A stretch of 33,100 nt of DNA from positions 1 to 33,100 of the forward strand of contig PLYA01000021.1 in assembly GCA_003153315.1 (NCBI GenBank). Reading direction: 5' to 3'. The translations under genes and the position numbers were made by a program. The DNA is from Bacteroidota bacterium. GTDB taxonomy: Bacteria; Bacteroidota; Bacteroidia; B-17B0; Aurantibacillaceae. A model generated the notes under the pieces. The model was not told where the DNA came from and ran no database searches. It was given only the letters and a program-made list of their open reading frames with translations. Shown here piece after piece: positions 1 through 8,874 of the stretch. Position 1 is the stretch's first letter; each line of letters starts with the position of its first letter.

Positions 1-612
1 AAAGGTGTTTATATAAACACCTTTTCAGGTAACGGAACAATAGGCTTTAATGGAGACGGAGGGCAGGCTACTGCTACAGAGTTAAATGCGCCCAGTGGAG
101 TTTCTTTTGATAATATAGGTAATTTGTATATAGCTGATGAAGGCAATAATATGATACGCATGATAAATACTTCAGGTATCATAAGCACAGCAGTTGGAAA
201 CGGAACGCCGGGTTTTATTGGAGATGGAGGGCAAGCAACTGATGCAGAATTAAATAGTCCAACTTCAGTAGTTATAGATACAATGGGTAATTTATATATT
301 ACTGATTATGCAAACAACCGAATACGGATGGTAAGAAATGCAGGTAATACAACTGGCATAAAACAGATAGCAGATAACAAGGAGCAGATAACCATTTATC
401 CCAACCCAAGCAATGGTAATTTTGTAATAGAACCAAACAATACTGCAAGTAAAACGATGCAGATGTATGATATAAATGGTAAATTGGTTTTAAGTCAAGT
501 CATAAACGGCAAAACTAATATAAGTGCCACTTCTTTAAATGAGGGTGTTTATAATATAAGTATTACCAGTAATGAGGGTATAGTAAATAAACGCTTGATT
601 GTTGTTAAGTAA
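1..612 (+). CDS. NHL-repeat secreted protein with type IX sorting domain, 3' part
   Basis: The frame is open from the first base of the window, so the gene starts upstream. The visible part has at least two NHL-type beta-propeller repeats, each with a GDGGQAT segment followed by LNSPTSV or LNAPSGV and then a GNLYIAD or GNLYITD strand. A linker leads to a C-terminal domain beginning around ITIYPNPSNGNF and ending in NKRLIVVK. That pattern is the type A C-terminal sorting domain of the Bacteroidota type IX secretion system, so the product is expected to be exported and anchored or released at the cell surface. The specific ligand or role of the propeller cannot be told. It converges on icd, with a shared hairpin between them. 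An internal TTG at 124 is not needed as a start because the frame continues upstream. Confidence 0.88.
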   Translation, partial: KGVYINTFSGNGTIGFNGDGGQATATELNAPSGVSFDNIGNLYIADEGNNMIRMINTSGIISTAVGNGTPGFIGDGGQATDAELNSPTSVVIDTMGNLYITDYANNRIRMVRNAGNTTGIKQIADNKEQITIYPNPSNGNFVIEPNNTASKTMQMYDINGKLVLSQVINGKTNISATSLNEGVYNISITSNEGIVNKRLIVVK

Positions 613-647
613 AAATTTCTCTTTTCATCTGAAATGACAAAAAATAA

Positions 648-682
648 AAAAACCCTTTAATTACTTAAAGGGCTTTTATTCT
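648..682. terminator. Bidirectional intrinsic terminator
   Basis: An 8-bp perfect inverted repeat, CCCTTTAA (653-660) and TTAAAGGG (665-672), is separated by four bases. It has A-rich sequence on the left and T-rich sequence on the right. It lies between the convergent NHL gene and icd, so it can end transcription from both sides. Confidence 0.75.
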
Positions 683-698
683 TATTTAATAAGAAGGT

Positions 699-1940
699 TT
701 AAGCGGGTACTTTAGCTGTCAGTTTCTTTTTAAGGTTGGTATCAAGGGCACTTAAAAAGTCTTCAGTGTTTAGGTAATGCTCACCCAGTTTAACATTGTT
801 TCCATGCACACAAACGGCTAAATCTTTTGTCATTTTGCCGCTTTCAACGGTTTCTACACAAACCTGTTCTAAAGCATGGCAGAAATTGATAAGTTCTTTG
901 TTGTTATCTAGTTTACCACGAAACTCCAAACCACGAGTCCAGGCAAAAATAGAAGCAATAGGATTGGTAGAGGTAGCTTTACCGGCTTGGTAATCACGAA
1001 AGTGACGGGTAACGGTACCATGTGCAGCTTCTGCTTCCATAGTTTTTCCATCAGGAGTAACCAATACAGAGGTCATTAATCCTAAAGAACCAAAGCCTTG
1101 TGCAACGGTATCAGACTGCACATCGCCATCGTAATTTTTGCAAGCCCAAACAAAATTACCATTCCATTTAAGGGCAGAAGCAACCATATCATCAATTAAG
1201 CGATGTTCGTAAGTAATACCTGCTGCATCATACTTAGCCTTAAACTCTGCCTGATAAACTTCTTCAAAAATATCTTTGAAGCGGCCATCATACTTCTTAA
1301 GAATAGTATTCTTAGTAGAAAGATACAAAGGCCATTTTTTTGCTAAAGCAGTATTAAAGCAAGAGTGTGCAAAACCACGGATAGACTCATCAGTATTATA
1401 CATGGCCAATGCAACGCCATCTCCTTTAAAATTATATACTTCGTGTTCAATTACTTTACCATCTTCGCCTTCAAACTTAATGGTTAGTTTACCTTTTCCT
1501 TTAGTAACAAAATCCGTAGCACGGTATTGGTCACCAAAGGCATGACGGCCAATGCAAATAGGGGCAGTCCAGTTAGGCACCAAACGAGGTACGTTCTTAC
1601 AAACAATAGGCTCACGAAAAACAGTTCCGTCTAATATATTACGGATGGTTCCATTAGGCGATTTCCACATTTGTTTCAAATTAAACTCTTTCACACGGGC
1701 TTCGTCCGGTGTGATGGTAGCACATTTGATACCAACATGGTATTTTTTAATGGCTTCTGCCGAATCCACCGTTACCTGGTCGTTGGTAGCATCGCGGTGT
1801 TCAATACCTAAATCGTAATACTTAATATCTACATCCAGATACGGAAGAATTAATTTGTCTTTAATAAACTTCCAGATAATACGGGTCATCTCATCGCCAT
1901 CTAACTCAACTACAGGGTTTGCTACTTTAATTTTACTCAT
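699..1940 (-). CDS. icd: NADP-dependent isocitrate dehydrogenase, eukaryotic-like homodimeric type
   Basis: Oxidative decarboxylation of isocitrate to 2-oxoglutarate with NADPH formation, in the cytosolic TCA cycle. The 413-residue length matches the type II (eukaryotic/mitochondrial-like) subfamily rather than the E. coli type. The substrate-binding segment [11 protein letters not shown] is visible, with Ser94, Asn96, Arg100 and Arg109. Arg132 lies in [11 protein letters not shown], the same numbering as human IDH1. The C-terminal half has [11 protein letters not shown] and [10 protein letters not shown], typical of the coenzyme site. The ATG start at 1940 is followed directly by the conserved N-terminus. 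The gene lies 35 bp downstream of the peptide transporter on the same strand and may be read from it or from its own weak promoter. NADPH and 2-oxoglutarate made here are also cosubstrates for the reductase and hydroxylases nearby, but that is no evidence of linkage. Confidence 0.96.
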   Translation of the reverse strand: MSKIKVANPVVELDGDEMTRIIWKFIKDKLILPYLDVDIKYYDLGIEHRDATNDQVTVDSAEAIKKYHVGIKCATITPDEARVKEFNLKQMWKSPNGTIRNILDGTVFREPIVCKNVPRLVPNWTAPICIGRHAFGDQYRATDFVTKGKGKLTIKFEGEDGKVIEHEVYNFKGDGVALAMYNTDESIRGFAHSCFNTALAKKWPLYLSTKNTILKKYDGRFKDIFEEVYQAEFKAKYDAAGITYEHRLIDDMVASALKWNGNFVWACKNYDGDVQSDTVAQGFGSLGLMTSVLVTPDGKTMEAEAAHGTVTRHFRDYQAGKATSTNPIASIFAWTRGLEFRGKLDNNKELINFCHALEQVCVETVESGKMTKDLAVCVHGNNVKLGEHYLNTEDFLSALDTNLKKKLTAKVPA

Positions 1941-1975
1941 GATTAATTGTTTTTAAGGTATATTATTGTTAATTA

Positions 1976-3706
1976 TTATCGAACGCCGTGCATCATTTTC
2001 TTTAAAACAGGGGTTAAAAGAAATAAAATAACAGAAGCTACTCCGCAAAGCACTACAAACACCATAAAAAATTCAAATAAATTATGTATTTCGAAGCCTA
2101 CAAACACTGGGTTAGTAGGGCTAATTTGACTTTTATTTAGTAATTCTAATTGTTCAGCAGTTGGTGTAATAGTTTTATTAAGCACAGCCTGCAAGTCAAT
2201 ACCCAATTCTTTTGCTTTGGTAAACTTATCTCCTGTGGCAGGCAAGATTGAACCTAAAGTTCCTGCCAAGGCATAACCCGAAGCATTGGATAAGAAGAAT
2301 ACACCATACAATAAAGAAGCGAAGCGTTTAGGAGCTAATTTCCCAACCAAGGATAATCCGATGGGTGATAAGCAAAGCTCTCCGGCTGTTTGAATTAAAT
2401 AAAGTAAGATTAACCACTTGATAGCTAAAAGCCCATTGTTGCCTAAATCTTTTACATTGTGTGCGATGATGAAATAACTGATAGCAATTAAAGCCAAACC
2501 AAAAGCCTGTTTCATAGGAGAGATGGGTTCCATATTTTTGGTTCTCAGTTTATCCCATAACATGCTAAAAGGGATGGCGAAGGCAACAACAAATAACCCG
2601 TTAAATATCTGAACCATCGATGGTGGCATATTCCAACCGAAGAAGTTTCTATCGGTTTGATTATCTGCTATAAAAGTTAAAGAAGAGCCTGCTTGTTCGA
2701 ATGCCGCCCAAAAGAAGATTACAAAGAAAGAAACGATATAGATTACAATAATACGCTGCCTTTCCACCTTAGTTAACGAAGTATCTGATATAATTAAGCC
2801 TGCTAAGGTTAAACCGCTTGCATAAATAATAGGATAAATAACTGTTTTAATAAAGTTATGCCCGTCTAATAAAAAACGAATGCCAAAAAACAAACCTATA
2901 AAAGCTATTACTGCCACAACTAATGAGGTGGAAGAAAACACAGCTTTCTGAGCTTCTCCTTCTTCATAATGAGAGGCATCGTTCTTTGAAGGTAACCCTC
3001 CCAATGGTTTACCTTCGGGTGTAACAACATATTTATTCTTTAAGAAATAAAAGATAACAGTTCCCAATATCATGGCTATGCTAGCTGCTAAAAAGCCCCA
3101 TTTAAAAGCATGAATATCTCTTACTCCGGCTGTGTCTTTTACATCCCCTATTATAGGGCAAATTAACTGGCCTAAAAAGGCTCCAAGGTTAATACCCATA
3201 TAGAATATAGTAAAGGCAGAATCTAACTTGCTTTTCTCTTGTTTAGGGTACAAACTACCCACCATGCTAGAGATATTTGGTTTGAAGAAACCATTTCCAA
3301 AAATGATGATACCCAAGGCTACCCACATTAAGGTAGTAGCAAGCGCTAAATTGGTTCCAAAAATACTGGCACTAAAAAACAAGAACAATTGCCCTAAGGC
3401 CATCATAGAGCCTCCCAGTATGATACAATTTCTATTCCCAAAAAAGCGATCGGAAATAAAACCACCCAACATGGGGGTTAAGTAGCAAAGTCCAAGAAAT
3501 CCTCCATATATTAAAGAGGAATCTTCTTCTTTCATTAATAATGAGTTAACCAAAAATAAAGTAAGAATGGCGCGCATGCCATAGAAGTTAAAGCGCTCCC
3601 ACATTTCAGTGCCAAATAATACCCAAAGCCCTTTTGGGTGCGATGCTTTTGCATCAATAGGCTCCATCACTCCCGGACCCGCTTCTGTTTGTATATCTGC
3701 TTCCAT
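1976..3706 (-). CDS. POT-family proton-coupled oligopeptide transporter (peptide MFS transporter)
   Basis: Inner-membrane symporter predicted to import di- and tripeptides with protons. The first helix carries the family ExxER motif (Glu34, Glu37, Arg38 in TEMWERFNFYG), and the second segment has the GGFISDRFFG loop typical of MFS proteins. About a dozen or more hydrophobic helices can be drawn through 576 residues, longer than many bacterial POTs (about 450-500), with an insertion of soluble sequence around 480-530. This length is usual for Bacteroidota peptide transporters. The ATG at 3706 lies about 28 nt after a TATGTTTG -7 box. icd follows on the same strand. Substrate range cannot be read from sequence. 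Confidence 0.92.
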   Translation of the reverse strand: MEADIQTEAGPGVMEPIDAKASHPKGLWVLFGTEMWERFNFYGMRAILTLFLVNSLLMKEEDSSLIYGGFLGLCYLTPMLGGFISDRFFGNRNCIILGGSMMALGQLFLFFSASIFGTNLALATTLMWVALGIIIFGNGFFKPNISSMVGSLYPKQEKSKLDSAFTIFYMGINLGAFLGQLICPIIGDVKDTAGVRDIHAFKWGFLAASIAMILGTVIFYFLKNKYVVTPEGKPLGGLPSKNDASHYEEGEAQKAVFSSTSLVVAVIAFIGLFFGIRFLLDGHNFIKTVIYPIIYASGLTLAGLIISDTSLTKVERQRIIVIYIVSFFVIFFWAAFEQAGSSLTFIADNQTDRNFFGWNMPPSMVQIFNGLFVVAFAIPFSMLWDKLRTKNMEPISPMKQAFGLALIAISYFIIAHNVKDLGNNGLLAIKWLILLYLIQTAGELCLSPIGLSLVGKLAPKRFASLLYGVFFLSNASGYALAGTLGSILPATGDKFTKAKELGIDLQAVLNKTITPTAEQLELLNKSQISPTNPVFVGFEIHNLFEFFMVFVVLCGVASVILFLLTPVLKKMMHGVR

Positions 3707-3733
3707 ATGTAGTCTTTAATTTTTACAAGTTTT

Positions 3734-3741
3734 CAAACATA
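3734..3741 (-). promoter_or_regulatory. -7 promoter box of the peptide transporter
   Basis: On the minus strand this reads TATGTTTG, an exact match to the Bacteroidota -7 consensus TAnnTTTG. It lies 28 nt upstream of the transporter ATG. No clear TTG -33 element is seen at the usual spacing. Confidence 0.5.
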
Positions 3742-3781
3742 CACAATTCCTTTGATTTTGGAAAATGGAGTACTTGCTATT

Positions 3782-5749
3782 TTACTGTGGCAGTATAGCA
3801 TATTGATTCCTGTAATATTCTGCTTTCTCCATCTTTAGCTCATAGCATTTGCTAAAAAGAAATTTTGCTAACTTTTTATTAGGAAAAAGACGATAAGCAT
3901 CCTCCAATTTCTGCATGCCGGATATAGTATCTCCTGTCATTAAAAGACAATTAGCATACTGAGAGGTAATGAAATAATCTTTTGGGAAATTCTTATCAGC
4001 TTCCTTAACTACAGGAAATGCAGATCTCATTAAGTTTTTGTTAATCAATAGGGTAATTAATGCTGTATATGATTTGTACTGTTTTGGATTTTCCAAAGTA
4101 GCTATTCGGTAATTCTTAAACGCCTGAGTGAAGTTTCCTTTTTTATCATAATAATTCCCAATATTTTCATGCGCCTGAGCGTAATCCGGTTTAAAACGGA
4201 TTGCTGTAAGAAAATATTTAAGAGCCAAGTCTGGTTGATTTAAATAAGAAAAATAAAGAACTCCGGTATTGTTATAAGCTGAATACATTATAGAATCATC
4301 CTGAATAGCTAAAGTATAATGTTTCAGGGCTTTATTTATTAATACTTGTTTAGAATATTTAGTTTCCCCTGTAGAAATCATTTCAAAATATTTATTACCC
4401 AGCAAGTTGTTTATGCCAGAAGATTTTTCAGAGTATTGTGCATCATGTTCGAATAATGAAAACTCTGATTCCCATGCGTTGTTTCTATTCCATGTATAGA
4501 ATAAGAAAACCAATAAAATTCCACTTAAATAAACCAAAGGCTTTTGCACAAATAAGCGAGCTGTAATCTTATTTGGGGCACTTTTATAAAAAGAAAATAC
4601 CACCGACGTTATAAGCACCATAAATCCAATAGACGCCGTCAGACAAAGACGTTCACCAAGTATGCCTGCAACAGGCTGAACTAAATTGGTAAGTGGTGCA
4701 ATAGAAATCAGAAAAAAAAGAAGTCCAAATAAGGCTATTTTATTTTTTGATTTATAACAATAATAAGATGCAGCAACTAGAAAAATAATTCCTAAAATAA
4801 TTTCAAAATCGAATAAATTATTTTTAGTGGAAAACATAGAAGATCCATAATAAAACCTTAATGGGTATGGGAAAAAATGTAATTTAACATATGTACCAAA
4901 AGTTTTTAAAGCAAATAGCACTTTACTATAAAAAGAAATATGTTCTGTATAAAGTGGGTTTTCGAAATGCAAGAAAATTCTTCCTGTTTTTTCTGTAATC
5001 AATAATTTCTTCGATTTATTATATGAAAAATAACAAATTATAGCTCCTAAAATAACCAATGCAATTTGTTTTTTAGTAACCTTACTAAAAAAGAATAATA
5101 TTAAAGGGATTAATGCTATAAATAAAGCCGAAGTTAACTTACTATAAAAGCCTAAAAACATACTTATTAGAGCATAAAAAAGCCATTTAAAATATTTTTG
5201 TTTTAATTCATAATATATTACTATGTTTAAGGTAGATAATAGCCCGAAAAGCAGGGCTAATAATTCATCTCTACACTTTATATTATTAACAGGCTCTGTA
5301 TGAATAGGGTGGGCTAAAAATAAAATAGAGCACATAAGGGCAAATAACTCTTTATAAGGATATTCACTTAAACATTTTTTTAAAAGCAAAAAAAGAATAA
5401 AGACTATTGTAGAATATAGAACAACGTTAATAAAATGATCAATATGAGGTGATTGGCCAAAAATTGAATATTCAATGGCAAACATAGAAATTACTAAAGG
5501 GCGATAATCGTATCCGGCATTTTTTTCATGACCATAATGACTCCTCCATATTTTAGGAATTCCTTTAATACCCCCTGCTACCAAAGGGTTATTAGGAATA
5601 TAATTTTTTCCTTTAACCGGGGAATTTGTTACAGTAACATAAGAATCATCTAAACTATAACCATTTTTTATAGAATTTCCATAAAAAAACAGAGAAAGAA
5701 TAAGGAAAAAGAGATACGCCTTCTTAGTATCTAAAAGTATTTTATGCAT
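3782..5749 (-). CDS. TMTC-like GT-C membrane protein with C-terminal TPR repeats
   Basis: A 655-residue polytopic membrane protein. After an N-terminal transmembrane segment there is a first periplasmic loop with adjacent acidic residues (Asp34-Asp35 in GYSLDDSYV), the hallmark position of the GT-C glycosyltransferase fold. Roughly ten further hydrophobic segments run to about residue 415. Residues about 474-640 contain TPR units with A/Y/F spacing, such as LALKYFLTAIRFKPDYAQAH and AFKNYRIATLENP. This layout resembles TMTC proteins and bacterial relatives, which transfer sugars from polyprenyl-phosphate donors in the periplasm. It is divergent from the acyl/GT2 operon, whose GT2 could supply such a donor. 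Enzyme activity and acceptor are inference; it could also be a non-catalytic membrane TPR protein. Confidence 0.75.
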   Translation of the reverse strand: MHKILLDTKKAYLFFLILSLFFYGNSIKNGYSLDDSYVTVTNSPVKGKNYIPNNPLVAGGIKGIPKIWRSHYGHEKNAGYDYRPLVISMFAIEYSIFGQSPHIDHFINVVLYSTIVFILFLLLKKCLSEYPYKELFALMCSILFLAHPIHTEPVNNIKCRDELLALLFGLLSTLNIVIYYELKQKYFKWLFYALISMFLGFYSKLTSALFIALIPLILFFFSKVTKKQIALVILGAIICYFSYNKSKKLLITEKTGRIFLHFENPLYTEHISFYSKVLFALKTFGTYVKLHFFPYPLRFYYGSSMFSTKNNLFDFEIILGIIFLVAASYYCYKSKNKIALFGLLFFLISIAPLTNLVQPVAGILGERLCLTASIGFMVLITSVVFSFYKSAPNKITARLFVQKPLVYLSGILLVFLFYTWNRNNAWESEFSLFEHDAQYSEKSSGINNLLGNKYFEMISTGETKYSKQVLINKALKHYTLAIQDDSIMYSAYNNTGVLYFSYLNQPDLALKYFLTAIRFKPDYAQAHENIGNYYDKKGNFTQAFKNYRIATLENPKQYKSYTALITLLINKNLMRSAFPVVKEADKNFPKDYFITSQYANCLLMTGDTISGMQKLEDAYRLFPNKKLAKFLFSKCYELKMEKAEYYRNQYAILPQ

Positions 5750-5834
5750 ATAATAGCATTACATTTCATTTTGTAATAATTAAGTTTATCAAAATATTAC
5801 AAAAATATTGATTAAATTTATACCTCTCTAAAAG

Positions 5835-6818
5835 ATGTCAATTAAATTAAATTATATTTCAACCTATTTTCCTTCTACAATTCTTACAAATAAAAATTTA
5901 GCTGATAGTTTTCCGGAAAATACTCCTGAACAGATTTATAAAAACACCGGGATAAAGCAACGCTATATATCAGCTCCTGATGAAATAGCATCTGATTTAG
6001 CTGTAAAAGCTGCCGAGAATTTATTTTCTGAATATAAAATAAATAAGGAAACAATTGATTTTCTGATTTTTTGTTCTGAAGGATTTGATTACATAGCTCC
6101 GGCAAGCAGTTGTATTATTCAAAACAGATTAGGTTTACCTAAAAATATAGGCTGTCTTGATTTGCCTTATGGTTGTTCGGGATATATTTATGGTTTAGGA
6201 ATTGCCAATGGATTGTTATCTGCAAATATGGCAAAAAATATACTGTTTTTAACAGCAGATATACCTACGAAAGTAATTCACCAAAATGATTTAGAACTAC
6301 GCAGTATTTTTAGTGATATAGCTACGGCTAATTTAATTTCTAAAGACAATTATAGCCAGCAATTTGTTTTTGGTACAGATGGTTCTGGACATAAAAATTT
6401 ATTGGTTGACCATAGCGGCTTTAGAAATCCAAATTATGAGGACAAACAATTGGATTTGGATTTGCCAAATGGACAAATGAAAATGAATAGTACAGAAATA
6501 TTTTTATTTGCTGTTAAAGCGGTTCCTAAATTGGTAAACGAAACACTTGAAAAATATGGTTATTCACTACATGATGTTGATTTATTTGTTTTTCACCAAG
6601 CCAGTTATTTTATGTTGGATGTAATCAGAAGAAAAATAAAAGTACCTAAAGAAAAATTTTTTATTAATATTGAAAATGTTGGTAATTCGGTTGCATCTAC
6701 AATTCCGGTTGCATTAAATGAAGCAGAACAGAAAGGTATTTTAAAAAGAGGTATGAAAGTAATGCTGGCAGGTTTTGGAATTGGTTATAGTTGGGGGGCA
6801 ACAATAATAGAATATTAA
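5835..6818 (+). CDS. 3-oxoacyl-ACP synthase III family protein (first KAS III)
   Basis: Thiolase-fold condensing enzyme of the FabH family, 327 residues, the usual family length. The complete Cys-His-Asn triad is visible: Cys114 in YGCSGYIYG, His254 in FHQAS and Asn284 in GNSVAST. The C-terminal LAGFGIGYSWGATII strand is also typical. FabH enzymes condense an acyl-CoA or other starter with malonyl-ACP. Copies outside the fab operon, next to a private ACP, usually make short acyl groups for secondary products or sugar N-acylation rather than membrane lipid. First gene of the run KAS-ACP-KAS-SDR-GT2, with only 5 bases before the ACP start. No strong promoter match precedes it. Substrate unknown. 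Confidence 0.93.
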   Translation: MSIKLNYISTYFPSTILTNKNLADSFPENTPEQIYKNTGIKQRYISAPDEIASDLAVKAAENLFSEYKINKETIDFLIFCSEGFDYIAPASSCIIQNRLGLPKNIGCLDLPYGCSGYIYGLGIANGLLSANMAKNILFLTADIPTKVIHQNDLELRSIFSDIATANLISKDNYSQQFVFGTDGSGHKNLLVDHSGFRNPNYEDKQLDLDLPNGQMKMNSTEIFLFAVKAVPKLVNETLEKYGYSLHDVDLFVFHQASYFMLDVIRRKIKVPKEKFFINIENVGNSVASTIPVALNEAEQKGILKRGMKVMLAGFGIGYSWGATIIEY

Positions 6819-6823
6819 AAATT

Positions 6824-7063
6824 ATGATGAACATTGAAGAATTTACAAAAAATTTAGAGTCCGAATTTGAAGACATTGAACCCGGAACAATAACACCTAC
6901 TACAAACTATCGTGATATAAAAGGTTGGAGTAGTATGTACGCACTTATTATTATTGCCTTTGTTGATACACATTTTGATGTAGCTTTAAATGCAGATGAT
7001 TTGAAGTCTTCTCAAACGATACAAGATCTATACCAAATTATTTTAGCAAAAAAACAATCTTAA
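6824..7063 (+). CDS. Dedicated acyl carrier protein
   Basis: A small acidic protein of 79 residues, the usual ACP size. The phosphopantetheine attachment serine is most likely Ser37 in GWSSMYAL, which takes the place of the DSL motif at the start of helix II and is followed by a hydrophobic helix and an acidic helix III (ALNADDLKSSQTIQDL). Two adjacent ATG codons at 6824 and 6827 are both possible; the longer open frame at 6791 would run inside the upstream gene and is unlikely. The stop TAA is followed at once by the ATG of the second KAS III, so translation is probably coupled. It presumably carries the growing acyl group between the two condensing enzymes and the reductase. Confidence 0.9.
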   Translation: MMNIEEFTKNLESEFEDIEPGTITPTTNYRDIKGWSSMYALIIIAFVDTHFDVALNADDLKSSQTIQDLYQIILAKKQS

Positions 7064-8122
7064 ATGGCCTTATTTAAAACTAATAATGTCAAGATTAAAG
7101 GAATTTCTGCCTGTGTTCCGAAAGAAAAATTACTTACGAAAAATTACGAATACTTCAATGAAGCTGAAAAAGATTTATTTATAAAAAGTGTGGGTATTCT
7201 TGAACGCCGTGTGGCATCTAAAGAAATAACCACATCTGATATGTGTTTTGCGGCGGCAGAAAAACTAATCAACTCGCTTAGCTGGAATAAACAAGAAATA
7301 GATTGCTTAATTTTTGTATCTCAATCTGCCGACTTTTTCCTACCAGCAACTAGTATTCTACTGCAGTATCGTTTAGGTTTGAGCAAACATGCAATGGCTT
7401 TTGATATGAACTTAGGTTGTTCAGGATACATATATGGGCTACAGATTTTATCGAACTTAATTTCTACTGGACAAATTAAAAAAGGTTTATTGTTGGTGGG
7501 AGATAAATCGTCTCTTTCAACACATATTGAAGACAAAAGTACTTATCCCTTATTTGGAGATGCAGGAACTGCTACTGCATTAGAATATGCTACAAGCAGC
7601 AATCCTATTTATTTTAATCTGCAAAGTGATGGTAGCGGAGAAGAAGCTATAAAAATATTAGACGGAGGGGCAAGGAATTCTGTTAGAACTGACACATTTG
7701 AAATAAAAGAAATTGAACCCGGTATTAAACGCAGCAGAAGACATTTACAGCTAAACGGTATCGATATATTTAACTTTGCTTTAAGAGAAGTTGCACCCAA
7801 CGTTAATGACTTATTACAGTTTGCCGGTATAGAAAAAAGTAGTATTGATTATTTTATTTTTCATCAGGCTAATAGGTTGATTAATGAAAGTGTACGCAAA
7901 AAACTAAAAGTTTTAGAAACAGAAAAAGTTCCTTACTCCATAGATTTATTTGGCAATACCAGTTCTGCATCCATTCCTTTAACCATTGCGGTTAATTTAA
8001 AAGAGCAATTAAAGAATCAGCACAAAAAAACATTGCTTTCAGGTTTTGGTGTAGGCTATTCCTGGGGTTCGTGCATTATAGATTTAGATAATATTGTTTG
8101 TTTGGATTTGATAGAGATTTAA
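7064..8122 (+). CDS. 3-oxoacyl-ACP synthase III family protein (second KAS III)
   Basis: Second FabH-like condensing enzyme, 352 residues. The triad is intact: Cys119 in LGCSGYIYG, His267 in FHQANRL and Asn298 in FGNTSSASIP. It also has the GFGVGYSWGSCII C-terminal strand. It is clearly related to the first copy but only moderately similar, so the two are old paralogs rather than a recent duplication. It begins directly at the ACP stop, and its own stop overlaps the ATG of the reductase by one base (TAATG). The pair could act in successive condensations or as a heteromeric enzyme; both have all catalytic residues, so neither looks like a chain-length-factor style partner. Substrate unknown. 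Confidence 0.93.
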   Translation: MALFKTNNVKIKGISACVPKEKLLTKNYEYFNEAEKDLFIKSVGILERRVASKEITTSDMCFAAAEKLINSLSWNKQEIDCLIFVSQSADFFLPATSILLQYRLGLSKHAMAFDMNLGCSGYIYGLQILSNLISTGQIKKGLLLVGDKSSLSTHIEDKSTYPLFGDAGTATALEYATSSNPIYFNLQSDGSGEEAIKILDGGARNSVRTDTFEIKEIEPGIKRSRRHLQLNGIDIFNFALREVAPNVNDLLQFAGIEKSSIDYFIFHQANRLINESVRKKLKVLETEKVPYSIDLFGNTSSASIPLTIAVNLKEQLKNQHKKTLLSGFGVGYSWGSCIIDLDNIVCLDLIEI

Positions 8123-8871
8123 TGAATTTAAACGGAAAACATATCTTAGTAACAGGGGCCTCTTCGGGTATTGGCAGACAGGTTGCTGTTGATGCTTCCA
8201 AACTTGGCGCTAAACTTACTATTACCGGAAGGAATTTAACCGAACTTAAAAATACACAAGCACAATTAACAGGAAATAATCATTGTGTTATTGAAATTGA
8301 CTTAACCAAAACCGAACAAATAAAAAAACTAAGCACAGAGTTAAAAGAATTAGATGGCATCGTGTATTGCGCAGGGATTGTAAAGCCTGTTCCAACTAAA
8401 TTTATTAAAGAACAACAAATTGATGAAGTGTTTTCTATCAATTTTAAATCAATAGTATTATTGAATGCGGAATTATTACAACAAAAGAAAATAAACAATA
8501 ACGCTTCCATTGTTTTAATTTCAACTATTTCTACGTTATACCCCTATTTTGGGGGTGCTATTTATATTGCGTCAAAAGCTGCGTTGGAAGGTTATGGAAA
8601 AACCCTGGCATTAGAATTATCTCCCAAAAAAATACGAGTAAATATTCTGCAACCTGCGCTAGTTAAAACGGCTATCTACCAATCTACTATTGATACTGCC
8701 TTTAGTGAGGAGGAAATGCAGAAATATGAAAAGCAATATCCGTTGGGTATTGGAGAAACAGAAGATATTTCAAATGCTGTTTGCTTTTTGCTTTCCGAAA
8801 AATCTAAATGGGTTACAGGAATATCCATACCAATGGACGGTGGCTTAACTTTAGGAAACTTGAAACCCTAA
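8122..8871 (+). CDS. SDR-family NAD(P)H-dependent reductase, FabG-like
   Basis: Classical short-chain dehydrogenase/reductase of 249 residues when started at the ATG at 8122, which overlaps the previous stop by one base. A longer frame from 8098 adds eight residues and is less likely. The Rossmann cofactor motif TGASSGIG is at 11-18. The active site Tyr148-x3-Lys152 is in YIASK, with a serine in STIST just before it. C-terminal PMDGGLTLG is typical of FabG and relatives. In this operon it is the obvious candidate to reduce a 3-oxoacyl-ACP to 3-hydroxyacyl-ACP. No dehydratase or enoyl reductase follows, which points to a hydroxyacyl product. Acting on a sugar instead cannot be excluded. Confidence 0.9.
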   Translation: MNLNGKHILVTGASSGIGRQVAVDASKLGAKLTITGRNLTELKNTQAQLTGNNHCVIEIDLTKTEQIKKLSTELKELDGIVYCAGIVKPVPTKFIKEQQIDEVFSINFKSIVLLNAELLQQKKINNNASIVLISTISTLYPYFGGAIYIASKAALEGYGKTLALELSPKKIRVNILQPALVKTAIYQSTIDTAFSEEEMQKYEKQYPLGIGETEDISNAVCFLLSEKSKWVTGISIPMDGGLTLGNLKP

Positions 8872-8874
8872 TTT

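Noticed and set aside
699..1940. Open frames antisense to icd and other genes
   Set aside because: They are shadows of strongly conserved coding sequence with no independent support.
6791..6823. Upstream extension of the ACP
   Set aside because: It overlaps the KAS III 3' end and adds residues not expected for ACP; ATG at 6824 or 6827 fits.
8098..8121. Upstream extension of the SDR protein
   Set aside because: It lies inside the KAS III gene; the ATG at 8122 gives the standard short SDR N-terminus and a one-base stop/start overlap.
5835..8122. Aryl polyene/flexirubin or polyketide cluster
   Set aside because: No KAS I/II pair, dehydratase, ammonia lyase or acyltransferase of those clusters is present; only KAS III genes are seen.
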